Assembly (NCBI RefSeq): GCF_035658495.1 | Contig: NZ_CP141945.1 | Location: 496,001 to 560,000, forward strand | Source: Novosphingobium sp. RL4 | GTDB lineage: Bacteria > Pseudomonadota > Alphaproteobacteria > Sphingomonadales > Sphingomonadaceae | Length of the DNA: 64,000 nt | Reading direction: 5' to 3' | In this document: positions 1 through 7,390 of the stretch, piece by piece | Layout of the letters: every line of letters starts with the position of its first letter | How positions within the stretch are numbered: position 1 is the stretch's first letter | Made by a program: the position numbers and the translations under genes | Notes under the pieces: model-generated | What the model saw: only the letters and a program-made list of their open reading frames with translations | Database searches by the model: none | What the model was told of the DNA's origin: nothing

Positions 1-383
1 ACTATTATGCCGGAGATATCCGGCAGGCCCGTTTCCCGGACTGGAAGCGGCACCACCCGCTGGTCGTCATCAGCGCCTGCCAGACCGCGCTGGGCCGCGT
101 GTTCGACGGCGGCGGCTTCGGCGTTGCCCGCAGCTGGACTACAGCAGGCGCGGGACAGGTCGTGGCCAGCCTCTGGAATGTGAGCGATCAGGCCACCGCA
201 ATCCTGATGACCCGGTTCGTCGAGCGGCTGAAGGCCGGGGACGTACCGGAAATCGCCATGCAGAAGGCCCAGTTCGCCACGATGAATGCCCGAAACGCAA
301 AAGGCGAAAGACCCTATGCCAACGATCCGAAGATGTGGGCCAGCTTCATGATCTTCGGAAAGCCCTCGGCACCGCTGCGGTAG
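1..383 (+). CDS. CHAT-domain protein, C-terminal fragment (cut by window edge)
   Basis: The reading frame is open from the first bases and ends at 383, so only the last ~127 residues are visible and the true start lies outside the window. The visible part has the conserved CHAT (caspase HetF-associated, peptidase C80-like superfamily) block: a hydrophobic strand ending in SACQTALG, where the Cys is the likely catalytic nucleophile, then a GVARSWTTAGA segment and ASLWNVSD. In many bacteria such domains follow TPR repeats and act as caspase-like proteases, but no N-terminal domain can be seen here. It converges on the DUF2235 gene with a 60-base gap and no clear terminator. The CHAT assignment is confident; substrate and role are unknown. 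Confidence 0.85.
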   Translation, partial: YYAGDIRQARFPDWKRHHPLVVISACQTALGRVFDGGGFGVARSWTTAGAGQVVASLWNVSDQATAILMTRFVERLKAGDVPEIAMQKAQFATMNARNAKGERPYANDPKMWASFMIFGKPSAPLR

Positions 384-443
384 AGGCCGCCTTCACGATC
401 TGGGCCACATTTCGCCTCTCCGGCCGGGGATGACATTCTGGCG

Positions 444-3197
444 CTAGCCGGGGTCGCCTGTAGCGGTGGGCCTCAGGTCGATGCCTTTACGTCTCAGGCA
501 TTCGGATATCTTCGCGAAATCTCCGAGTGCCGCCTCGCACTGGCGGGCGGTCTGCTCGAAGTCCGGCCCTTTCCACAGCGTGGCCCCTGCCGAGGGCGAA
601 TTGTCGAAGGTACGCTTGTTGTTGGCATAGAAGTAGGTCGCGCCTCCCGTGCCTTCCGGCAGCGCGGCGTCGTTGAGGAATATCCAGGCCGTTCCGCTCA
701 TGGTGGGAACGAAGGAACCCATCCAGCGGATTGCGGGCGGTTTGCGCTGGCCCTTGTCGCTCTCGTCTGCTTCCTTGATGACCGGCGCTACAGGCGTCAG
801 CCGCTGGATCATGATCGTGCGGCGATAGCCACTGGGCGACAGGTCAGGTTTCGGGTCTCGGATCTCGACCAGCGGCTCAAGCCAGCGCGCGAGGACCACG
901 CGCCGCAGCGGCGCCCCGCCCGCCATCACGACATTCGCAGGAAACGGAAAATCGAAAGTGTTGCGCCCTGCCGCAGCCACAGGGTGAGTCTTGTCCCGCC
1001 ACGGATCGCCCCGTTCGGGCCAGGTCAGGATGACATAATAGCGCTGCCCTTTGACGACGGTGCCGTGCGCCGCCACTGCCGCCTTGCTTTGTATCGCGGG
1101 CGATGCTTGCCCCCGCCCGGCTGCAAGCGGCGCGAACGGCAGGCAGGGGTTTTTGGGATCGAGTGCCAGCGGAGCGGATCGCGTTTTGAGTACGGCTGCC
1201 GGGGTATCGTTTTCGGCGGATTCCTTGCAGAAGGCCACGCCGCGTTCCAGCCCGATCAGGCTCGTCTGCGTCCAGAGTACGAGAACGAGCCAGGGTACGC
1301 ACAGGAGGATCGAAACACCGAACAGGAACGGCAGGACCCGCCATTTCCAGAACTGCATCACTGCCTGATAGCCGAGGCTGTTGCGAAGCGCGCGCAGGGC
1401 GGTGGGCTCGAACCGTTCGAGTGTCTGCCCGGCCAGCGCGTCCCACCAGGCAATACGGACACGGTCCCTGAGGTCGGCCTCCAGCGCCCGCATCGCATTG
1501 GCTATCAGCCCGATGAGCCCCAGGATCACAAGGCTCAAGGCCCAGTTGGCGGTCCAGGGATCGTACCATGCCAGGAGCCAGGAAGGCACGAACTTGCGCC
1601 CCAGCACGAAAATGTCGCTCAGCACCCATCGCGAATCCATTCCCGGCGTGAAGCCCGACCCGTCCCCCCAGAACGGAGCGAGCGCCAGGAACGCGGTCAG
1701 CAGGACAACGGCGAAATAGCAGGTCCGCCGCAGCCAGACATTGTCCCAGGCATTTTCCTGGATTTCGCCTCGCCCCTTTGCCGGGTCCCGCTCCTGCAAA
1801 GTGCGGCTCGCGGCGGCCAGCGCGGACTTGTCCGCAGGGGCATAGGGGGGCTCGATCTCGAACTTGCGGGGCAGCACGATCGGCGCATAGTTGTCGTTGC
1901 CGAGACAGATCCGCTCGATCACGCTGCGATGGACATGGCACGCTGTCAACAGGCCCTGCGGGCGATGGCGCTTTTCCCCAATGATCGGATCGCGCAGGAC
2001 CCGCGTCTGGTTCATGCCAACGGTATCGGCAATGCTGCGATGAAGCATGGCTGCGATCTTGCGCGGCTGGTAGCGATAGTATCCGGCAAGCCCGCTTCGG
2101 GAATCATGCATCGGCCCCAGCGGGTTCGCAAAGGCGCGGATGCGGGCTTCCTCGCTCTGGATCAGCGCCAGCCGGTCAGGCCCGAGGGCGTTGATCTCGT
2201 CGATCATCCACTTGAGCGACACATAGGCGAGGCTGTCATCGGGATAACCTCCTCCCACGTCCGAATGCATGCCGGCGAACCATACCTGCTTCAACCGCGA
2301 ACCGGCCCGCAGACGCTCCGCCGCATTCCAGTCCCTGCACTCCTTGTTGATGCCGGCATGCGCCCGCTGATCGGCGATTTCATCCCAGAGCAGCGGCCAG
2401 AAGCTGTCCCGCTCATCATCGAGCGCCAGCGCATGCCGTGCCACCTTGACCCGGCGATGCAGCTCGTAATCGGTCATGGTTAGCGGCCAGACGTACTGAT
2501 CGATACCGCGCGTGATCTCCACGATGGGCCCGCCATAGGCGGCCACGGTATCCCATACGCCCACGAACTCGATGTCCGGGAAACTCTCCGCCTCGCGGTT
2601 GAAAGCCTGCCCCCGCAACCGGCGCCAGCCTTGTATGATCCTGTCCCTGAACCAGCGGACGGTCTGGAAGAGCCAGGGGAACAGGTCCGGCGCATTCTCG
2701 CCCAGAAAGCGCCGCACCGCATCGGCGCAATTGCGCTTCAGTTCGCGCTCGTCCTCATAAGGAACGATGCCCTGCGTGCAGATGAGCGCCACGAGAAGCC
2801 GGATCGTGAACGCGCCCCGGCTGAACCCGAAGGCATAGATCGTGTCGCCCTTGTCCGTGCCGGGATACTGGCCATTGTAGTTGCGGCAGACATATTCGTA
2901 GAGCCGCAGAAGATTGCGCTTCAGCCCGAAGCCGAAAATGCCGCCCAGAACCGCCAGGAAACGAAAACTCGAAGTGCCTACGCCATTGTCGTAATAGGCA
3001 ATCTGATCGGGGCCGCCGGGCCTCGATCCCAGATCGAGCGCATCATAGAGGCGATAGACGTTCGTGCGGAACAACGCGCGGCTGCTGTTGCCCGTGCCGT
3101 CCGAGAACACGACGATCCGCTTGGGTTCGGCAAGCGGCGCAGCCGCATCGGCACGCCGTTCCGGCGCGATTTCTTCTCCGGTAGGTGCGCTGGACAC
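444..3197 (-). CDS. DUF2235 (Tle1-like alpha/beta hydrolase) membrane protein
   Basis: A 917-residue protein. The N-terminal half is a DUF2235 hydrolase: KRIVVFSDGTGNSS near residues 26-39, the nucleophile elbow GFSRG around residues 124-128, a later VWDT acid motif and a MHSDVGGGY segment with the probable catalytic His. From about residue 490 on there are three hydrophobic segments (FAVVLLTAFLALAPFW; LSLVILGLIGLIANAM; FGVSILLCVPWLVLVLW) and a ~230-residue C-terminal domain I do not recognise. DUF2235 enzymes include type VI secretion phospholipase effectors (Tle1), but no vgrG, paar or immunity gene is visible, so a housekeeping lipase role is equally open. It stands alone, with an inverted repeat just upstream of the start. 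Confidence 0.85.
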   Translation of the reverse strand: MSSAPTGEEIAPERRADAAAPLAEPKRIVVFSDGTGNSSRALFRTNVYRLYDALDLGSRPGGPDQIAYYDNGVGTSSFRFLAVLGGIFGFGLKRNLLRLYEYVCRNYNGQYPGTDKGDTIYAFGFSRGAFTIRLLVALICTQGIVPYEDERELKRNCADAVRRFLGENAPDLFPWLFQTVRWFRDRIIQGWRRLRGQAFNREAESFPDIEFVGVWDTVAAYGGPIVEITRGIDQYVWPLTMTDYELHRRVKVARHALALDDERDSFWPLLWDEIADQRAHAGINKECRDWNAAERLRAGSRLKQVWFAGMHSDVGGGYPDDSLAYVSLKWMIDEINALGPDRLALIQSEEARIRAFANPLGPMHDSRSGLAGYYRYQPRKIAAMLHRSIADTVGMNQTRVLRDPIIGEKRHRPQGLLTACHVHRSVIERICLGNDNYAPIVLPRKFEIEPPYAPADKSALAAASRTLQERDPAKGRGEIQENAWDNVWLRRTCYFAVVLLTAFLALAPFWGDGSGFTPGMDSRWVLSDIFVLGRKFVPSWLLAWYDPWTANWALSLVILGLIGLIANAMRALEADLRDRVRIAWWDALAGQTLERFEPTALRALRNSLGYQAVMQFWKWRVLPFLFGVSILLCVPWLVLVLWTQTSLIGLERGVAFCKESAENDTPAAVLKTRSAPLALDPKNPCLPFAPLAAGRGQASPAIQSKAAVAAHGTVVKGQRYYVILTWPERGDPWRDKTHPVAAAGRNTFDFPFPANVVMAGGAPLRRVVLARWLEPLVEIRDPKPDLSPSGYRRTIMIQRLTPVAPVIKEADESDKGQRKPPAIRWMGSFVPTMSGTAWIFLNDAALPEGTGGATYFYANNKRTFDNSPSAGATLWKGPDFEQTARQCEAALGDFAKISECLRRKGIDLRPTATGDPG

Positions 3198-3216
3198 ATT
3201 CCTGCCCCCCGATAGC

Positions 3217-3231
3217 TGTCATGAAATGACA
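3217..3231. promoter_or_regulatory. Perfect inverted repeat upstream of the DUF2235 gene
   Basis: TGTCAT-gaa-ATGACA, a perfect 6-3-6 inverted repeat centred about 27 bases upstream of the DUF2235 start codon. The position suits an operator or a leader hairpin. No regulator gene is adjacent, so the binding protein is unknown. Confidence 0.4.
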
Positions 3232-3412
3232 ATCTGCAAAGCCCCCGCTTCGCACACGACAATGAGTGACATTTCCAACGCGGGCAGACAACAGTAAACG
3301 CGCGATCGAATGGGAACTATACTTAAGATCCCATCCGTAAGATTAACAATTTTTACTGAATAATTCGTACGCAAAGGGTGACGTCAGGTCCAACCCCCGC
3401 CCGTACCTGCGA

Positions 3413-3757
3413 TCAATGCCCGGCCGGAATGACCTCGATGCCCAGCCGGCCGCCGCGTGCGGCGATATCCAGCAGAAGGTCGACATTCGGATGCGCACCG
3501 GGACGCTCGCGTGCATCCGCGGTATGTTCGGCGAACACCACAAGGCCATGCTCGGCGGCAGCCGCATCCAGGTGGTCGAACCGCTGCTTCAGGTAGTTGT
3601 AGACGGCGAGCGAACCCTGCTTGCCCGGCTGGTTGGCGATGGAGGCCGCCACGTTCCCCGCATCATCGACCAGGTCGATGCGTTCCAGGCCGTCAATCGG
3701 CGGCAATAGCTGAAGATTGTCCTTGAAGGTCGCGCCCGGTTCGATTGCCGCCAGCAT
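3413..3757 (-). CDS. Small conserved protein, DUF2322-like (tentative)
   Basis: A 114-residue cytoplasmic protein without signal peptide or membrane segment. Recognisable stretches are LPPIDGLERIDLVDDAGN, GKQGSLAVYNYL, LVVFAEHTADARERPGAHPN and a C-terminal IEVIPAGH. The pattern recalls the small DUF2322 family of unknown function, but I am not certain of that name. The start has a plausible AGGAACAAGAG ribosome site just upstream. It is a separate unit between the DUF2235 gene and the B12-controlled receptor, on the same strand as both. No function can be inferred from context. Confidence 0.6.
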   Translation of the reverse strand: MLAAIEPGATFKDNLQLLPPIDGLERIDLVDDAGNVAASIANQPGKQGSLAVYNYLKQRFDHLDAAAAEHGLVVFAEHTADARERPGAHPNVDLLLDIAARGGRLGIEVIPAGH

Positions 3758-3853
3758 GTCTCTTGTTCCTGATTCACTGCACTCGCGGCGCTCTTACACC
3801 TTCTTCGAATGACCGCAATCGGTCCCGGAAGCACCACCTAGAACCACCAAGTA

Positions 3854-3881
3854 GTGCCGCGGCGCATGAGGGCCGCGGCAC
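3854..3881 (-). terminator. Strong stem-loop after the B12-controlled TBDR
   Basis: GTGCCGCGGC-gcatgagg-GCCGCGGCAC, a perfect 10-bp stem with an 8-base loop starting 10 bases past the receptor's stop codon. There is no long T tract, so it may act as a transcript-end stabiliser or a weak intrinsic terminator. Confidence 0.55.
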
Positions 3882-3890
3882 GCCCTGTCC

Positions 3891-5933
3891 TCAGAAGGTG
3901 TACCGCGCGCCGATCTTGACAGTGCGCGGCTCAATCACCCTGCTCAGGCGCCCATCGACGGGACCTGCCGCATCGTAAGCCGGAATGTAGGATTCGTAAT
4001 AATAGGCAATGTCCTTGTCGCGGCTGTCGAGGATGTTGAGCACTTCACCATATATCTCGATCCGGCCTCCCTTCCAGGCGGCACGGGCATTGACTACGGT
4101 GCTGCCGCTGTCCCGCACGCTGTTGTCCTCGACCAGGGGGTACGGGCCGAGATGGCGAATGCGGATGCTCGTCTCCCACGGGTCCAGCACGATGGACGCC
4201 CCCGCTGACGCTGCATTCTCGAAGGCGTTGGGAATGCGGTCGCCATTGTCGTATCGCGAACGGCTGGCGGTATAGTTGCCATCAAGCGCAAGCCAGGGCA
4301 GCGGCCGCCAGAAAGCGACAAGTTCGTAGCCATGACGCTTGCTGGCGCCGGTCGGCTCGACCGCGTTGGAATCACCGACGAAACGCAGTTCGCTTCCAAC
4401 GTCGAGCCACCAGTAGGTTCCTGTCAGCGAGAAACCGTCCGTCTGGAAACGGGCGCCCAGCTCCTTGCCGGTGCCGCGTACCAGAACAGGCACCGGCGTT
4501 TCGGCATTCACCGCCCCTCGCACATCGTTGGAGTGGAATCCGCGCCCCCAGTTGGCATAGAGTTCGAACTGCCGGGTAACTTCATAGGCCGCCGAGAACT
4601 TGGGCGAAACGATCGAATCGTGCCCGCTTCCCTCACCAAGCTCTTCCGCCGCTGCGTTTCTGGCGCGCACGGAATAGTGATAGTAGTCGCCCCGCAGACC
4701 GCCCGTCAGGCGCAGGCCCGCCAACGGCTGCCAGGTTGCCTCGCCATGGATCGCACCGGAAAGTTCCTCGACGTGATAACGGCCCAGCGAGTACAGGAAT
4801 TCGCGACTTTCCGTGCGATTCACGCCAACGCTGCCGATATGGTCGAAGCGGTTCTCGGTGCCGATGGAGAGTTCCAGTTCCGGCGCCGGATTCCAGTGCT
4901 TGCGTGCCGTGAGGCCGGTAACCCAGCGCTTGTCGAACTGGTCGATCTGGCCGCTGGTCCCGTCGGGATCGGCATAAGTCGGGTTTGAATACATGTTCCA
5001 GTCGTAATACTGGGCGTAGACGTTGGCGCTCCAGCTCGCCTGCGTGATCCCCACATTGCCGACGAACCGCGTGGTCCGGCCGCGCGCCGTCGGGTCGGGC
5101 GAACAGAACACGTCAGCGCATATGTCGGAACCGACGATCCGCTCGGGAATCTGCTCGGTTGGACGCCATGTTGCGTGGTAGGCATGAAGCGAAGCCTGGA
5201 GCGCACCTTCGCCCAGCGGCATGCTGTACTTCGCAAAGCCCGCATAATGGCGCAGGTGTTCCTCCTGCTGCCACGGCCCGTCATAGCGCTTCGCCTGCCC
5301 CACCACCGTAAGATCGCCGGAACCAAGCCCTTTGATCGTGCCGCCCGCCGCAAGACGGCCGGTGTTGTAGGAGCCCCCCTCAAGCGAAACCCACGGGCGG
5401 TCGAAGCCGGCGATCGTCGTCATGTAGGCCGTGCCCGCCAAGGCGAAATCGCCGCCGTCCGCGCGATAAGGCCCTTTGCGGAAGTCTTCACGCGCAACGA
5501 TCTCCGGGATCAAACCGTTGAGATCGAGATACCCCTGCCCATGACCATGGGTCCGCAGGTTCATCTGCACGCCGTCGATATAGGTCGTGAAATCGCTACC
5601 ATGATCGAGGTTGAACCCGCGCAGGAAATACTGGTTCGCCTTGCCGCTGCCCGAATGCTGGGCGGCGACCATGCCGGGAATAGCCTCGAGAAGTTCGGCC
5701 ACGCGCAGCAGCGGACGGACCAGCAGGTCGGAGCCTGCCACGCTGCCTTCGCTGGCGGCATGGGCTTCGCCGATGTTGGTCTCTCCCCGTCCGAAAACCA
5801 GGATTTCGCTGTTGCCGCCATCCGAAGCCGACCCGTCCGAAGCCACTTCGCCGGCAAGAGCCGGAACGGAGGCAAGCGCGACGATCCCGCCCATGGCGAG
5901 GCGGGCGAATGCCGCCTTTGTGTTGATTTGCAT
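3891..5933 (-). CDS. TonB-dependent outer-membrane receptor under B12 riboswitch
   Basis: About 680 residues from the ATG at 5933, which follows GGGGGAAttgtt and begins a good signal peptide (MQINTKAAFARLAMGG...ALAGEV). An upstream in-frame extension would run into the riboswitch leader and is rejected. The plug domain spans roughly residues 45-180 and has the FLRGFNLDHGSDF block and VQMNLRTHGHGQGY; the barrel ends in a typical aromatic strand (KIGARYTF). This plug type is not that of enterobacterial BtuB, yet the cobalamin riboswitch upstream strongly implies uptake of vitamin B12 or another corrinoid across the outer membrane. No btuC, btuD or btuF gene is adjacent, so inner-membrane transport must be encoded elsewhere. 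Receptor identity is certain; the corrinoid substrate is inferred from the riboswitch. Confidence 0.9.
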   Translation of the reverse strand: MQINTKAAFARLAMGGIVALASVPALAGEVASDGSASDGGNSEILVFGRGETNIGEAHAASEGSVAGSDLLVRPLLRVAELLEAIPGMVAAQHSGSGKANQYFLRGFNLDHGSDFTTYIDGVQMNLRTHGHGQGYLDLNGLIPEIVAREDFRKGPYRADGGDFALAGTAYMTTIAGFDRPWVSLEGGSYNTGRLAAGGTIKGLGSGDLTVVGQAKRYDGPWQQEEHLRHYAGFAKYSMPLGEGALQASLHAYHATWRPTEQIPERIVGSDICADVFCSPDPTARGRTTRFVGNVGITQASWSANVYAQYYDWNMYSNPTYADPDGTSGQIDQFDKRWVTGLTARKHWNPAPELELSIGTENRFDHIGSVGVNRTESREFLYSLGRYHVEELSGAIHGEATWQPLAGLRLTGGLRGDYYHYSVRARNAAAEELGEGSGHDSIVSPKFSAAYEVTRQFELYANWGRGFHSNDVRGAVNAETPVPVLVRGTGKELGARFQTDGFSLTGTYWWLDVGSELRFVGDSNAVEPTGASKRHGYELVAFWRPLPWLALDGNYTASRSRYDNGDRIPNAFENAASAGASIVLDPWETSIRIRHLGPYPLVEDNSVRDSGSTVVNARAAWKGGRIEIYGEVLNILDSRDKDIAYYYESYIPAYDAAGPVDGRLSRVIEPRTVKIGARYTF

Positions 5934-5940
5934 AACAATT

Positions 5941-6049
5941 CCCCCGGCGCCTGCGACTGGGGGTGGAAGCGTGCCGTCCAAGACGGTCGGCACGCGCCAT
6001 CGGCCGGACGCCCGAGGCGACCGCGACACGAACCGATGCGGCTTCCACC
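5941..6049 (-). promoter_or_regulatory. Putative expression platform of the cobalamin riboswitch (RBS sequestration)
   Basis: On the transcript strand the ribosome site GGGGG (5941-5945) can pair with CCCCC at 5959-5963, closing a 13-base loop and hiding the ribosome site. A competing long-range helix, GGUGGAAGC (6041-6049) with GCUUCCACC (5962-5970), overlaps that CCCCC, so the two structures exclude each other at the shared bases. This is the layout expected of translational control. It is read by eye; no folding energy was computed. Confidence 0.5.
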
Positions 6050-6121
6050 GCTCGTTCGTCGCTCAGACGGAAAAATTACCGGGCCTCGGCCATCCCCTGG
6101 ACCAAAGCGAGAGCGACCAGA

Positions 6122-6334
6122 CGCCGGCAGGTCTCCTGGCTTGCGGGTCATCGCTTGATGCACGGCCTTCCCAGGCCTCGCAGGATTTAGCGTCCGGCCC
6201 AGTGGCTGCGGCCAGGCTCCTTGGCCTGCCGCGATATGCATCGCGCTCACCGCTTACAGTTGCAGGGACAGCCTCGGATTCGAAGGCCGAAGCCCTCTCA
6301 CCGCGTTCCCTATTAAGCCTCTTTCGAGGCACCG
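6122..6334 (-). ncRNA. Cobalamin (AdoCbl-type) riboswitch
   Basis: Read on the minus strand, the conserved landmarks appear in the right order: GGTGCCTCGAAAGAGGCTTA, AATAGGGAA, GCGGTGAGAGGG, AATCCGAGGCTGTCCC, the B12 box GCAACTGTAAGCGG, GCCACTGG, GGGAAGGCCGTGCATCAAG, and the closing GCAAGCCAGGAGACCTGCC. These are the signature elements of the Rfam cobalamin riboswitch class. It ends about 190 bases upstream of the receptor start and is expected to switch expression off when adenosylcobalamin is plentiful. The 550-base stretch between the receptor and trmL is otherwise empty of genes. Confidence 0.96.
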
Positions 6335-6483
6335 GCGCGATCTTGCCCGCCGCCTTCGAAAGAAGGAAACGGTTGCAGTCCGCTAACCCACGCAAGAAAT
6401 GTGTTCAAGAGTGTATTGGCAGGTGAGGTATTGTTACGGCGATGCTTTCGCCCGCCGCGCCGGGAAAGCGGGCCGGGTAGCCG

Positions 6484-6936
6484 TCACCCCGGCAAAGTCG
6501 CGGTCTGGCGAAGGGCTTCGCCAAGCGCGAGCGCGGCCGACGTGGCGAGATTCAGCGAGCGCACCTCCGGCCGCAGCGGTATGCGCACGCGCGCATCACA
6601 GACATCCGCCACTGAGGGGGGCACCCCTGCGCTCTCCTTTCCGAAGAGCAGGACATCGTCTGCCCTGAATCCGAATTCATAGGCCGAATGGCTGCTCCTG
6701 GTCGTGAACAGCACCAGCCTGCTCAGCCCGATATCGGCCCTGAAGGCATCGAAGCTGGCGTGCCGTGTAATCGTGACATGGTCGATATAGTCCATGGCAG
6801 CCCGCCTTACGCGCCGATCGTCCCATACGAAGCCCATCGGCTCGATAATATCCACGCTCGCGCCCAGGCACGCGCCAAGCCTCAGCACGGCGCCGACGTT
6901 TCCGGCAATTTCGGGTTCGAATAGAGCAATACGCAT
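6484..6936 (-). CDS. trmL: tRNA (cytidine(34)-2'-O)-methyltransferase
   Basis: A 150-residue SPOUT-family methyltransferase. The ATG at 6936 begins MRIALFEPEIAGNVGAVLRL, the expected N-terminus of TrmL; longer in-frame extensions are not needed. SAM-knot motifs are present: LLFGKESAGVP (motif 2) and IPLRPEVRSLNLATSAAL (motif 3, with the conserved RSLNL). The family methylates the wobble ribose of tRNA-Leu isoacceptors using S-adenosylmethionine, and the length matches the minimal bacterial enzyme. It is transcribed toward the B12 riboswitch but forms its own unit, with no functional link to its neighbours. Confidence 0.92.
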   Translation of the reverse strand: MRIALFEPEIAGNVGAVLRLGACLGASVDIIEPMGFVWDDRRVRRAAMDYIDHVTITRHASFDAFRADIGLSRLVLFTTRSSHSAYEFGFRADDVLLFGKESAGVPPSVADVCDARVRIPLRPEVRSLNLATSAALALGEALRQTATLPG

Positions 6937-7099
6937 CCGGACCGATTGGCGGCAAGACAGCGGCCATGCAAGCCCTTCGGCAGTTCCCGGATAACGAGGC
7001 GGGGCGGCGCCCTTTCCGGCCTGTGCCGCAAGTGGCGGATATTGCGGGAATAAAGCCGTTGTGCAACCTAGGGCATCCGAAACCTTGAAGGACCGAGGG

Positions 7100-7354
7100 A
7101 TGCCCACGATACAGGACAAGCGACACGACTTCCTCTGGCTCGTCCAGCTGTGGATGCAGCGCGAACGGGATATCGCCGGATGGACGGCAACCTGCGGCGA
7201 TGCGGTTGCCGCCAGCTATCGTATCCCCGCATCGATGACCGCGCGCGACGCCGCGCACGATTTCCTGTCCTTCAACAGCGCTTCGTTCCGTGGCGGCGTG
7301 GAGAACGAATGTCCCGCCTGGATGAACGCGCTGGAAGACCCTTCCTACGGCTGA
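7100..7354 (+). CDS. Small hypothetical protein
   Basis: About 84 residues (MPTIQDKRHDFLWLVQ...), starting at the ATG preceded by a GAGGG ribosome site that directly abuts it. The protein is soluble, rich in Trp and Ala, with no signal peptide and no motif I recognise. A longer in-frame start at 7061 lacks a good ribosome site. It converges on the dipZ-like gene with a 36-base gap. It could be a species-level orphan; coding status rests on an uninterrupted frame and codon use like its neighbours. Confidence 0.5.
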   Translation: MPTIQDKRHDFLWLVQLWMQRERDIAGWTATCGDAVAASYRIPASMTARDAAHDFLSFNSASFRGGVENECPAWMNALEDPSYG

Positions 7355-7390
7355 GCCCCGCATGACGGGCCGAAACGGCGCGCCGCCTCC

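Noticed and set aside
984..2483. A 499-codon open frame on the plus strand
   Set aside because: It lies fully antisense to the DUF2235 gene, has no recognisable domain and arises from high GC content.
3217..3231. Linking the TGTCAT/ATGACA repeat at 3217 with the nested repeats at 36628 as one regulon
   Set aside because: Arm spacing and surrounding bases differ; the similarity is limited to about six bases.
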